Assembly (NCBI GenBank): GCA_015222755.1
Contig: JADFVX010000042.1
Span: 1 to 26,401, forward strand
From: Pseudomonadota bacterium
Lineage (GTDB): Bacteria > Desulfobacterota > JADFVX01
Direction: 5' to 3'
DNA: 26,401 bases
Part shown: positions 1-7,517 of the stretch, one piece after another
How positions within the stretch are numbered: position 1 is the first letter of the stretch
Layout: the number at the start of each line of letters is the position of its first letter
The notes under the pieces: model-generated
What the model was told of the DNA's origin: nothing
The model's database searches: none
Seen by the model: only the letters and a program-made list of their open reading frames with translations
Program-made: the position numbers and the translations under genes

Positions 1-956
1 AGTCATTTAAAAAGCAGAAGCTGCTGGTAATTGGCGACCTGATCCTTGATGAATTCATCTGGGGCAAAGTAAGGCGGATATCACCAGAGGCACCGGTTCC
101 TGTCGTTGAAGTTGAACGTGAATCACTATGCCTCGGGGGTTCTGCCAATGTGGTAAACAATCTGCATGCCCTGGGATGCAAGGTCGCACTATGCGGTGTC
201 ATAGGCAAGGATGAAAACGGAAAACGCCTCAAAAACATCCTTGAAGGGATGGACATAGACTGCGGCGGGGTAATTGTGAAGGAAGACCGCCCAACAGCCA
301 TTAAAACGCGTGTCATTGCACAACATCAGCAGATTGTCCGTTTTGACAGAGAAAAGCCCTCCCCCATCAGTGATTACTCAAAGGGGAAGATAATCAATTA
401 CCTTAAAGAGCACCTCGATGATATAGGCGCTGTAGTAATATCCGATTATGGGAAGGGTGTAATTTCTGAAGACCTTTTGTCAATAATTATACCTATTATA
501 AAAAGCAAGGGCCTACCTGTCGCCGTAGACCCTAAACCAGTGAACTTCCCCTTCTACCAGGGAGTTACAGTTATCACTCCAAATCATCATGAGGCCGCAG
601 AGGCTGCCGGAACTGACACGGAAACGGACGATGGCCTTATTAAAACAGCAAGGAAGCTGATTGCCAGCCAGGACTCGGAAAGTATTCTCATCACACGTGG
701 TGAAAACGGCATGTCACTCTTTGAGCGAGACGGCACAACAACTCACATCCCTACTGTGGCCCGTGATGTCTATGATGTGTCAGGTGCAGGTGATACTGTT
801 ATTTCAACTATGGCACTGGCACTGGCAAGCGGCGCCAAACTGAAAGAGGCTGCCATTCTGTCCAACTATGCCGCAGGCATTGTAGTGGGAAAACTGGGGA
901 CGGCGCCAATCAGCATCGAAGAACTTACTGAAAGGGTTGAAAAAAGCGATGATTAA
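1..956 (+). CDS. hldA: D-glycero-beta-D-manno-heptose-7-phosphate kinase, stand-alone (5' truncated by window)
   Basis: PfkB/ribokinase-fold sugar kinase that phosphorylates heptose 7-phosphate at O-1 in the cytoplasm, in the ADP-heptose pathway for the LPS inner core. The reading frame is open from base 3, so the true start lies upstream; an ATG at 150 is internal. Visible motifs: VIGDLILDEFIWG followed by RRISPEAPVPVVEVE and LGGSANVVNNL (sugar-binding N-terminal signature of the RfaE1 family), VDPKP, ITPNHHEA, and the PfkB signature DVSGAGDTVISTMALALASG with the catalytic Asp in GAGD. The protein stops right after the kinase domain, so it lacks the nucleotidyltransferase half of bifunctional HldE. 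The cytidylyl/adenylyltransferase partner must be elsewhere. The stop overlaps the start of yicC by 8 bases. A generic ribokinase is less likely because of the SPEAPVPV segment. Confidence 0.88.
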   Translation, partial: SFKKQKLLVIGDLILDEFIWGKVRRISPEAPVPVVEVERESLCLGGSANVVNNLHALGCKVALCGVIGKDENGKRLKNILEGMDIDCGGVIVKEDRPTAIKTRVIAQHQQIVRFDREKPSPISDYSKGKIINYLKEHLDDIGAVVISDYGKGVISEDLLSIIIPIIKSKGLPVAVDPKPVNFPFYQGVTVITPNHHEAAEAAGTDTETDDGLIKTARKLIASQDSESILITRGENGMSLFERDGTTTHIPTVARDVYDVSGAGDTVISTMALALASGAKLKEAAILSNYAAGIVVGKLGTAPISIEELTERVEKSDD

Positions 957-1827
957 AAGTATGACGGGATATGGAAGATCGACAAGCACCTCTTCAACAG
1001 GGGATATAACTGTAGAGGTCAAGAGCGTTAATCATCGCTTCTGTGATACTGCAATTAAGCTTCCTTCAAAGCTTGCCTTCTGCGAGACAAAGATCAAAAA
1101 AGAGATCGAAAAGGTAATCACTCGCGGCAGGGTGGACATGAACATCAATATAGAGTCAGCCAGATCCAGCACAAAGAATTTCAATATCGACATTCCTCTG
1201 GCAAAGGCATACATAGCGGCTGTTAAAAAACTTAAGACAGAACTTTCGCTCGAAGGAGAACCAGTCATAAACGAAATCATGAACTTGAAGGACATTATAA
1301 TTCCGGGTGAAGACGCGGCAGACCATGACACGACTATGGCTGAACTTATCGAACCTGTAGAGGCTGCACTTAACAGTTTGAATAAGATGCGCCTTGATGA
1401 AGGAAAGAATATGACCATAGATATAAAGGAACATCTTTCCAATATTGAAGGTACTGTCACCAAGCTCTCAGCCCGCCAGCCGGAAGTAATAAACCAGTAC
1501 AAGGCCAAGCTTAAAGATCGTATTGAAAAGCTGGCAGACGGTGTTGAAGTTGATGAAGCCCGGCTTGCTCAAGAGGTTGCTATTCTCGCTGACAGGAGTG
1601 ACATAACAGAGGAGATCGTTCGCCTGAAAAGCCATCTTAAACAGTTCAACGCTCTCCTTAAAGAAGGAGGCGTTCTGGGCAGAAAGCTGGATTTCCTTGT
1701 ACAGGAAATGAACCGGGAAATAAACACTGTCGGCTCCAAGAGTAACGACTCGGAGATCTCCTTGTCTGTAGTGGCAGTAAAAGCAGACATCGAAAAGATA
1801 AAGGAACAGGTACAAAACATTGAGTAA
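949..1827 (+). CDS. yicC: YicC family protein (YicC N-terminal + DUF1732), putative endoribonuclease
   Basis: The 292-residue product begins MIKSMTGYGRS, the hallmark N-terminus of the YicC family, which fixes the start at ATG 949 rather than the in-frame TTG at 937. It ends in the conserved DUF1732 segment GRKLDFLVQEMNREINT followed by GSKSND and VKADIEKIKEQVQN. E. coli YicC has been reported as an endoribonuclease acting on small RNAs; the role here is by family only. The gene overlaps the heptose kinase by 8 bases and gmk by 8 bases, so it sits inside a translationally coupled operon. yicC directly upstream of gmk is a common arrangement in bacteria. The small remA/DUF370 gene often found between them is absent. 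Confidence 0.92.
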   Translation: MIKSMTGYGRSTSTSSTGDITVEVKSVNHRFCDTAIKLPSKLAFCETKIKKEIEKVITRGRVDMNINIESARSSTKNFNIDIPLAKAYIAAVKKLKTELSLEGEPVINEIMNLKDIIIPGEDAADHDTTMAELIEPVEAALNSLNKMRLDEGKNMTIDIKEHLSNIEGTVTKLSARQPEVINQYKAKLKDRIEKLADGVEVDEARLAQEVAILADRSDITEEIVRLKSHLKQFNALLKEGGVLGRKLDFLVQEMNREINTVGSKSNDSEISLSVVAVKADIEKIKEQVQNIE

Positions 1828-2428
1828 GGGCTATACGCTCACCGGCAACAAAAAGGGACTGCTTTTTGTAATTTCCGCACCTTCCGGCACTGGTAAGACA
1901 ACACTCTGCAAGGAGATACTGCGGCAACATCCACACATGCAACTATCTGTCTCCTGCACAACTCGCCCCATAAGGGAGGGAGAGTTGGAAGGAAAAGACT
2001 ATTACTTCATCAACAAGGAGAGGTTTCGTAAGCTTGCGGATGAAGGTGGCTTTGCCGAATGGGCAGAGGTGCATGGAGAGCTATACGGCACCACCGTAAA
2101 GACACTTAATGATGCTGAAGAAAGCGGCGTTGACCTTCTGCTGGATATAGACTGGCAGGGAGCAAAGCAGATAAAGAAAAACCTTGAAAAAGGCATATAT
2201 ATATTCATCCTCCCTCCTAGCATAGAAGAACTCAGGAAAAGGCTTAGCGGCCGTGGAGATGTATCGGCAGATGTGATGGAAAGGCGCCTGAAAAACGCAG
2301 CAACTGAAATTGAGCAGGCCAGGTGGTACAACTACAACATCATAAACGATGATCTGGAAACTGCAAAAAAGGCCATCAGCTCTATTGTTATTGCTGAACA
2401 CTACAGGTCAGATGAACACGATAGATAG
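1820..2428 (+). CDS. gmk: Guanylate kinase
   Basis: Phosphorylates GMP to GDP with ATP in the cytoplasm and so supplies GDP/GTP for nucleic acids and for ppGpp made by the RSH enzyme encoded two genes downstream. The 202-residue length is normal. Seen: P-loop SAPSGTGKTTL near residue 20, the GMP-binding stretch TTRPIREGE and GKDYYFI, EWAEVHGELYGT, DIDWQGAKQIK, and the lid region LRKRLSGRG. The start is a TTG at 1820 that overlaps the yicC stop by 8 bases; AAGGA about 14 bases upstream is a weak, distant ribosome binding site, so coupling from yicC is likely. No ATG gives a full-length P-loop domain. Confidence 0.95.
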   Translation: MSKGYTLTGNKKGLLFVISAPSGTGKTTLCKEILRQHPHMQLSVSCTTRPIREGELEGKDYYFINKERFRKLADEGGFAEWAEVHGELYGTTVKTLNDAEESGVDLLLDIDWQGAKQIKKNLEKGIYIFILPPSIEELRKRLSGRGDVSADVMERRLKNAATEIEQARWYNYNIINDDLETAKKAISSIVIAEHYRSDEHDR

Positions 2429-2440
2429 GCAGCTAATTCC

Positions 2441-2470
2441 TATAAAGTAAATTTTCAAATTTACTTTATA
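2441..2470. repeat. Perfect 14-bp AT-rich inverted repeat between gmk and rpoZ
   Basis: Arms at 2441-2454 and 2457-2470 are exact reverse complements, separated by TC (effectively a 13-bp stem with a 4-base loop in RNA). The repeat lies in the 81-base gap between the gmk stop and the rpoZ start. There is no GC core and no U tract, so it is not a typical intrinsic terminator. It could be a protein-binding operator, an RNase III or mRNA-stability site, or a weak transcriptional pause. Confidence 0.75.
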
Positions 2471-2509
2471 TTAGAGATGGCTTATACTTTTAAAAAATGG
2501 AGGACATTA

Positions 2510-2710
2510 ATGGCACGCGTTACAGTAGAAGATTGTCTCGGAAAAGTTGAAAACAGGTTTTCCCTCGTTATGGTTGCATCCAAAAGGACCAAGCAGCTTA
2601 TAAATGGTGTAAAACCTAAGCTGACAAATAAAGGCGACAAGGCACATGTTCTTGCGCTTAGAGAGATTGCGGCAGGAGAGGTAAAAATTATAAAGAAAAC
2701 TAACGCCTGA
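2510..2710 (+). CDS. rpoZ: DNA-directed RNA polymerase omega subunit
   Basis: Small 66-residue subunit that chaperones beta-prime during RNA polymerase assembly and contributes to the ppGpp site in proteobacteria. The N-terminus MARVTVEDCLGKVENRFSLV and the segment ASKRTKQL are diagnostic. The start is set by GGAGG at 2500-2504 six bases before ATG 2510; an in-frame upstream ATG at 2477 would add 11 unrelated residues and is rejected. It lies between gmk and the RSH gene, the usual rpoZ-spoT adjacency, and is followed by an intrinsic terminator. Confidence 0.95.
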   Translation: MARVTVEDCLGKVENRFSLVMVASKRTKQLINGVKPKLTNKGDKAHVLALREIAAGEVKIIKKTNA

Positions 2711-2798
2711 AAACCCGCCACCTTCCCGCACTAAGTTTACAGAACCAGTAAACAGGCGTACAGACGCTAGTGTACGTCTCATGTTCATCAAAAATGAC

Positions 2799-2827
2799 CG
2801 GCCTGCCCAGCAGGCCGTTATTTTTTT
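2799..2827 (+). terminator. Rho-independent terminator after rpoZ
   Basis: Stem CGGCCTG (2799-2805), 5-base loop, CAGGCCG (2811-2817), then TTATTTTTTT. This should close the hldA-yicC-gmk-rpoZ transcript. The RSH gene then needs its own promoter or read-through. A TATAAT sits at 2856-2861 just before its start, but I see no convincing -35 and it lies very close to the start codon. Confidence 0.85.
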
Positions 2828-2878
2828 CCATAAGGGCTGGCTCCCGGCCGGCACTTATAATCCTCTGGGGTAAATACA

Positions 2879-5029
2879 TTGGTAAGACTGAGCGACATTC
2901 TCGATAAGGTCGGAGAGTACAACCCCACAGGCGACCTGTCCCTTATTAAAAAAGCTTACGTCTTTTCTGCCAAAGCCCATCAAGGCCAGACCCGGATGTC
3001 GGGAGAGCCCTACCTTAACCACCCTCTGGAAGTCGCAAAAATACTGGCAGAACTAAAAATGGACGTCTCCACCATTGTGACCGGGCTGCTTCACGACACC
3101 GTTGAAGACACCCCTGCCACCCTTGAAGAGATAGAGGCCCTCTTTGGCTCAGAGGTCATGTTCCTCGTAGACGGTGTGACCAAGACAGGGAAGGTCGTTC
3201 TGCGCTCAAAACAGGAAAGGCAGGCCGATAGCTTCAGGAAAATGCTTCTTTCCATGGCAAAAGATATACGCGTCGTACTGATAAAACTTGCAGACAGACT
3301 TCACAATATGCGCACACTGCAACACCACGCTTCACCTCTAAAGATGAAGAGTATAGCCCAGGAGACCATGGAGCTCTACGCTCCCTTAGCCAACCGCCTG
3401 GGGATCGCATGGATAAAGTCAGAAATGGAGGACCTTTCGCTTCGATTTACAAACCCGGACATCTACCAGGACATAAAAAGCAAGATTGCAAAGAAGAAAA
3501 AGGAACGTGAAAAATATATAGAAGAAGTCCAGGCTGTAATCGAGGAAAAGCTGGAAGAAGAAAATATAAAGGGGTCGGTAAGCGGCCGGCCGAAACACTT
3601 CTACAGCATTTATAAAAAAATGGAGAGCCAGAGCCTGGATTTTGACCAGGTATACGACCTACTGGCTTTCAGGATAATCACTGAGTCTTTAGGTGAATGC
3701 TATGAAGCGCTTGGCATAATACACTCCCTGTGGAAGCCCGTACCGGGCCGTTTCAAAGACTATATAGCAATGCCCAAGGGAAACATGTACCAATCTTTGC
3801 ATACTACGGTTATAGGACCAAAGGGAGAAAGGCTTGAGATCCAGCTAAGAACAGCAGAGATGCATAGAATTGCAGAGGCAGGAATTGCTGCACACTGGCG
3901 CTACAAGGAAGGAAAAGCCGACAGCAGCAAAGAAGACAAACGCTTTGACTGGCTGCGCCAGATGATCGAGTGGCAGCAGGACATGGATGATCCGGAGTCA
4001 TTCATGGAAAACTTCCGTGTAGATCTTTTTTCTGATGAGGTCTATACCTTTACACCAAAGGGTGACGTTATTGAGCTTCCCAAAGGCGCCACAGCAGTAG
4101 ATTTTGCATTCAGAATACATAGCGATATAGGTATGCACTGCAGTGGCGCCAGGATTAACGGGGCAATGGTCAATCTTAAATACCAGTTAAGAAATGGCGA
4201 TACAGTGGATATCATAACCTCGTCCAAGCACCACCCAAGCAAAGACCTTCTAAGAACTGTAAAAACATCCAAAGCCAGAAATTCAATAGTGCATTGGGTA
4301 AGAAAAGAAGAAAGGGCCAGTAGCCTTATTGTAGGCCAGAAAATACTGGAAAAGGGTTTTAAGAAACACAACACTACTTTTTCAGAAGCAGTGAAGGGCA
4401 AAGAGTTCAAGGATGCACTAAAGGCCCTGAACTTAAACTCAAGAGAAGAGCTCATCTCAAAGATAGGTTTCGGCTCTATAACGCAAAAACAACTGTTTGA
4501 CGAGATGTTTGGCAGTGTCGGTGTAAAAGGGGCTAAGAAAGGCAGGTTACAACTTGGCAGGATAATAGACAAGATAAGCAGGCGTAAAAAGGAAGCCGTC
4601 GAGGTCAAGGGAGGCGGAGATATACTTGTAAGATATGCAAAGTGCTGCAATCCTATTACAGGGGACAATATAAGCGGGTTTGTAACAAGAGGCAGAGGTG
4701 TTACGGTGCACCGTGCAGACTGTCATTTTGCATTGGAAAGCGATCCCGAAAGGCGTATTGCAGTAAAATGGTCGGAAGATGCTGCCAAGCAAACAGATGT
4801 TACGGTCAAAGTTAACTGCAAGGATCAAAAAGGCATACTTGCAAATATGAGCATAGCTATTACAAAGGCTGGTGCTAATATAACAAGCGCTAATGTAAGC
4901 ACTGTATCAGGAAAGGCACAATGTCTTTTTTCTGTTGAGGTCAACTCTCTTGCTCATCTGGAAAAGGTCATGAGTGAACTGAAAAAAGCAAAAGGCATAT
5001 TTAATGTAGAAAGAATATCTAAGAAGTAA
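2879..5029 (+). CDS. spoT: Bifunctional (p)ppGpp synthetase/hydrolase (RSH, SpoT/Rel type)
   Basis: Cytosolic stringent-response enzyme of 716 residues with all Rel/SpoT domains. The HD hydrolase has H48 and the H72-D73 pair in GLLHDTVEDT. The synthetase domain (about 240-345) has RFKDYIAMPKGNMYQSLHTT. TGS spans about 387-446. A zinc-finger-like region has C589, C590, H611 and C615. ACT spans about 640-715. The RFKD loop (291-294) is the RxKD version associated with bifunctional or Mn-dependent enzymes rather than the ExDD of synthetase-only RelA, and the HD residues are intact, so both activities are expected. The start is TTG 2879 preceded by CTCTGGGG; no ATG precedes the conserved N-terminus. 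ridA follows 9 bases after the stop. Confidence 0.95.
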   Translation: MVRLSDILDKVGEYNPTGDLSLIKKAYVFSAKAHQGQTRMSGEPYLNHPLEVAKILAELKMDVSTIVTGLLHDTVEDTPATLEEIEALFGSEVMFLVDGVTKTGKVVLRSKQERQADSFRKMLLSMAKDIRVVLIKLADRLHNMRTLQHHASPLKMKSIAQETMELYAPLANRLGIAWIKSEMEDLSLRFTNPDIYQDIKSKIAKKKKEREKYIEEVQAVIEEKLEEENIKGSVSGRPKHFYSIYKKMESQSLDFDQVYDLLAFRIITESLGECYEALGIIHSLWKPVPGRFKDYIAMPKGNMYQSLHTTVIGPKGERLEIQLRTAEMHRIAEAGIAAHWRYKEGKADSSKEDKRFDWLRQMIEWQQDMDDPESFMENFRVDLFSDEVYTFTPKGDVIELPKGATAVDFAFRIHSDIGMHCSGARINGAMVNLKYQLRNGDTVDIITSSKHHPSKDLLRTVKTSKARNSIVHWVRKEERASSLIVGQKILEKGFKKHNTTFSEAVKGKEFKDALKALNLNSREELISKIGFGSITQKQLFDEMFGSVGVKGAKKGRLQLGRIIDKISRRKKEAVEVKGGGDILVRYAKCCNPITGDNISGFVTRGRGVTVHRADCHFALESDPERRIAVKWSEDAAKQTDVTVKVNCKDQKGILANMSIAITKAGANITSANVSTVSGKAQCLFSVEVNSLAHLEKVMSELKKAKGIFNVERISKK

Positions 5030-5038
5030 GGAGAAGGT

Positions 5039-5422
5039 ATGAGCAAAAAAATCATTGAGACAAAGGATGCTCCTTCGGCAATAGGTCCATATTCACAGGC
5101 TGTAACAGGGGCAGGTCTGATATTTGTGTCCGGACAGATACCGCTGGATCCGGAAACAGGTGAAATATCGGGGGCAAACATTAAGGAACAGACCGACAGG
5201 GTCATGAAGAATCTCGATGCGGTGCTGACAGCAGGAGGCTCAAACCTGGGCAAGGTAGTAAAAACTACTATCTACCTTAGCGATATGGATGATTTTCCAG
5301 TTGTGAATGATATTTACGGAGGCTACTTCAACAGCAACCCTCCCGCCAGAGCCACGGTGGAAGTGAGCAGACTGCCTAAAGGTGTTCTGGTGGAAATAGA
5401 TGCCGTAGCTTTGGCAGCTTAA
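5039..5422 (+). CDS. ridA: RidA family reactive-intermediate (enamine/imine) deaminase
   Basis: 127-residue YjgF/YER057c/UK114 protein. Family members hydrolyse 2-aminoacrylate-type enamines from PLP enzymes and work as cytosolic trimers. Seen: SAIGPYSQAV, FVSGQIPLDPETGE, and the C-terminal NPPARATVEVSRLPKG with the catalytic Arg of PARATV, then VEIDAVA. AAGGAGAAGGT lies immediately upstream of ATG 5039. The gene is probably cotranscribed with the RSH gene. Its stop TAA shares the TTAA tetranucleotide 5419-5422 with the stop of rpmB on the opposite strand, so the two operons converge with a 4-base overlap and no terminator between them. Confidence 0.94.
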   Translation: MSKKIIETKDAPSAIGPYSQAVTGAGLIFVSGQIPLDPETGEISGANIKEQTDRVMKNLDAVLTAGGSNLGKVVKTTIYLSDMDDFPVVNDIYGGYFNSNPPARATVEVSRLPKGVLVEIDAVALAA

Positions 5423-5610
5423 GCCGCCTTAACTACGGATCCGGATCTTATGCAGCGTGTGCATACCTTTATACGCTTCACCTGACCATCTACAACTGCC
5501 TTGACGGTCTGTAGATTGGGCTGCCAGGTCGTCTTAGTCTTATTATTGGCATGACTTACATTATTACCAGCCATACGTCCTTTACCACATATTTCACAAA
5601 CCTTTGCCAT
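5419..5610 (-). CDS. rpmB: 50S ribosomal protein L28 (zinc-ribbon form)
   Basis: 63-residue large-subunit protein. MAKVCEICGKGRMAGNNVSH and the C-terminal KVCTRCIRSG match L28. CxxC pairs at both ends (CEIC and CTRC) make this the zinc-binding (C+) paralogue type, which bacteria with Zur control can swap for a C- form. AAGGAGAG precedes ATG 5610. It has its own promoter (5641-5669) although it follows apt on the same strand. It overlaps ridA tail-to-tail by 4 bases. Confidence 0.95.
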   Translation of the reverse strand: MAKVCEICGKGRMAGNNVSHANNKTKTTWQPNLQTVKAVVDGQVKRIKVCTRCIRSGSVVKAA

Positions 5611-5640
5611 ATTGAATCTCTCCTTAAAAATGAACTGGGA

Positions 5641-5669
5641 ATATTACTACAATACCCCCTTTTTTTCAA
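5641..5669 (-). promoter_or_regulatory. Sigma-70 type promoter for rpmB
   Basis: On the - strand TTGAAA (5669-5664), 17-base spacer, TAATAT (5646-5641). The inferred transcript starts near 5634, giving a leader of about 25 bases that ends in the AAGGAGAG ribosome binding site. Confidence 0.65.
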
Positions 5670-5696
5670 GCAAAAAGAAGCTGCATATTTACAGAT

Positions 5697-6212
5697 TTAA
5701 AACTGGAGCAAGGAATATGTACTGTGAGGCAAGAGCTGTTCCTTTCCCTTCAGAAATTCAAGTTCTGCCAGAAATGCGCACTCCACTATCTCACCACCCA
5801 TCTGTTCAATAAGTTTTATGACAGCCTTTACTGTCCCTCCCGTTGCAAGAAGGTCATCGGCAATAAGGATCTTTTGACCCTTTTTTATCGCGTCCTGGTG
5901 TATATGCAATTCATCTGTCCCATACTCCAGGTCATAGGAAACACTATGAGTCTTGTATGGGAGTTTGCCCGGCTTTCTAACCAGAATGACTCCCTTGCCG
6001 AGTTTGTAGGCAAGGGCCGACCCCATAATAAAACCACGTGCTTCAACACCGAGAATAAGGTCTATATCCTTATCTATGTAGCGGTGGGCCATAAGGTCGA
6101 TAACACGTTGAAATGATTTTGCATCACTCAGCAAGGTAGTAATGTCTTTAAAGACGATACCTTCCTTCGGGAAATCAGGGACGTCCCTGATGATGTTTTT
6201 CAAACTTTCCAT
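5697..6212 (-). CDS. apt: Adenine phosphoribosyltransferase
   Basis: Purine salvage: adenine + PRPP to AMP + PPi in the cytoplasm. The 171 residues are full length for the family. Seen: N-terminal IRDVPDFPKEGIVFKDITTL, the ARGFIMGSALAYKLGKG loop, and the PRPP-binding motif ILIADDLLATGGT. The start is ATG 6212 with GGAGGT six bases upstream. Only 23 bases separate it from the nlpD stop, so it is most likely the last gene of the surE-pcm-yqaA-nlpD-apt transcript. rpoS occupies this place in the enterobacterial version of the cluster. Confidence 0.95.
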   Translation of the reverse strand: MESLKNIIRDVPDFPKEGIVFKDITTLLSDAKSFQRVIDLMAHRYIDKDIDLILGVEARGFIMGSALAYKLGKGVILVRKPGKLPYKTHSVSYDLEYGTDELHIHQDAIKKGQKILIADDLLATGGTVKAVIKLIEQMGGEIVECAFLAELEFLKGKEQLLPHSTYSLLQF

Positions 6213-6235
6213 TTTTACCTCCGTTTAAATTTTGC

Positions 6236-6922
6236 TTATTTGGAAAGGTACTTCTGCGGATCAAGCGCATCTTTACCCTTTCTTATCTCAAAGTGAAGAA
6301 GAGGACGATTACTACGGCGGCTGTTGCCTACATAGGCTATAAGTTCTCCGGCCTTGACAACCTGGCCTTTCTTTACTGCATTGCTTTTATTTTGCGCATA
6401 TATTGTCGAGTAAGCCCCGGCATGCTTTACAATCACCATATTCCCATAACTTTTTATCTCCCCACCGCTATAAATCACCTTGCCATCAGCAGCGGCCTTA
6501 ACGGGAGTCCCAAGCCTTGCAGCTATATCTATGCCGTCATGTATCTCTCCGTCTACTGTACCGAAAGTGGTTACAACCTTACCGCTCAAAGGCCAGCTAA
6601 AGGCAACTTTTACATCGGGATAAGTTCTATTTTTCTTTTTCCATTTTTTTGTATTGGCCGACCGGACCTTGTTTTTTCCAGACGGGCCCTTTTTGACAGC
6701 CACTACCTTGCTGGCTCCCGGTATCCACAGCTTTTGACCGGCCTTGACCTTAGCAGGATTTTTTATCCGGTTGGCCCTTGCAAGCTGCTTTGGGCTTATT
6801 CCATAGGACTTGGAAATACGATAAAGATTCTCCCCCCGCTTCACCTTATGGTAAACACCACTGCCGGAGGCGCAAGCTGAGAAGAAAAGGACTAAAATGA
6901 AGAATATAATGTTTTTCTTCAT
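6236..6922 (-). CDS. nlpD: NlpD-like lipoprotein: LysM + degenerate M23 (LytM) domain, putative amidase activator
   Basis: 228-residue envelope lipoprotein. The signal peptide has a lipobox FSAC with the lipidated Cys at 17. A LysM peptidoglycan-binding domain spans about 24-69 (VKRGENLYRISKSYGISPKQ). A basic linker follows, and a LytM/M23 domain occupies about 112-225. The zinc ligands of M23 enzymes are kept (H128 and D132 in HDGID; H210 in LLHFEIR). Both catalytic histidines are replaced: the usual YxH is YAQ (Q177) and the first His of HxH is L208. It is therefore expected to bind, not cut, peptidoglycan and to activate an N-acetylmuramoyl-L-alanine amidase, as E. coli NlpD does for AmiC. 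ATG 6922 lies 10 bases after the yqaA stop. Confidence 0.88.
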   Translation of the reverse strand: MKKNIIFFILVLFFSACASGSGVYHKVKRGENLYRISKSYGISPKQLARANRIKNPAKVKAGQKLWIPGASKVVAVKKGPSGKNKVRSANTKKWKKKNRTYPDVKVAFSWPLSGKVVTTFGTVDGEIHDGIDIAARLGTPVKAAADGKVIYSGGEIKSYGNMVIVKHAGAYSTIYAQNKSNAVKKGQVVKAGELIAYVGNSRRSNRPLLHFEIRKGKDALDPQKYLSK

Positions 6923-6932
6923 AACAAGACAA

Positions 6933-7517
6933 TCACTTCATTAATATTTTCACTATAGCAAAACCTCCGGCAAGGAGAATCACAAAAAGTATTGTCAGGA
7001 GATTGAAATACTTGTCGATAAAAACCTTAACGGGCTCTCCAAACTTGTAAATCAGCCCTGAAACGATATAGAAGCGGGCTCCCCGGCTCATAATTGATGC
7101 AAGGGCAAATATGAATATATTGATCTCACAGGCCCCTGCTGCAATTGTAAAGACCTTGTAGGGTATGGGTGTAAAACCTGCAATAGCTATTGCCAAAAAA
7201 TCGTTCTCTGTAAAAACAGTGCGTATCGCATCAAATTTATCTGTCGCGCCATAAAACTCGATTATGGGCATACCGACTACTTCCATGAGACCGTGCCCGA
7301 GAAAATAGCCGACAAGTCCGCCCAGTACGGAGCCAATTGTAGAAATACCTGCGTAAAGAAAAGCCCTGGCCGGATTTGAAAGCGACAGAGCCATCAATAG
7401 AACATCCGGCGGAACGGGAAAGAAAGAAGATTCTGCAAGTGCAAGCCAGAAAAGCGCCCACGTAGCATAAGGAGAACCCGCCCAAGTCATTACCCAGTCA
7501 TACGTTTTTCTAAGCAT
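6933..7517 (-). CDS. yqaA: YqaA family inner-membrane protein (DedA/VTT superfamily)
   Basis: 194-residue polytopic protein. Seen: ESSFFPVPPDVLLMALSL (the E/F-P-P segment of VTT/SNARE-associated proteins), a glycine-rich helix IGSVLGGLVGYFLGHG, then AGFTPIPYKVFTIAAGA, and a C-terminal helix ILFVILLAGGFAIVKI. DedA-superfamily members are implicated in lipid-carrier recycling and envelope homeostasis; the YqaA branch itself is uncharacterised. ATG 7517 overlaps the pcm stop by 8 bases, indicating coupling. Its position between pcm and nlpD supports an envelope-maintenance role (inference). Confidence 0.88.
   Translation of the reverse strand: MLRKTYDWVMTWAGSPYATWALFWLALAESSFFPVPPDVLLMALSLSNPARAFLYAGISTIGSVLGGLVGYFLGHGLMEVVGMPIIEFYGATDKFDAIRTVFTENDFLAIAIAGFTPIPYKVFTIAAGACEINIFIFALASIMSRGARFYIVSGLIYKFGEPVKVFIDKYFNLLTILFVILLAGGFAIVKILMK

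Noticed and set aside
2762..2778. Short inverted repeat AGACG/CGTCT upstream of the rpoZ terminator
   Set aside because: Only 5 bp with a 7-8-base loop, easily chance.
4042..4668. 208-codon open frame antisense to the RSH gene
   Set aside because: It lies wholly inside a full-length, domain-complete spoT and has no start signals.
5697..6235. Search for an rpoS-like gene after nlpD
   Set aside because: The reading frame here is an intact apt; no sigma-factor remnant is visible on either strand.
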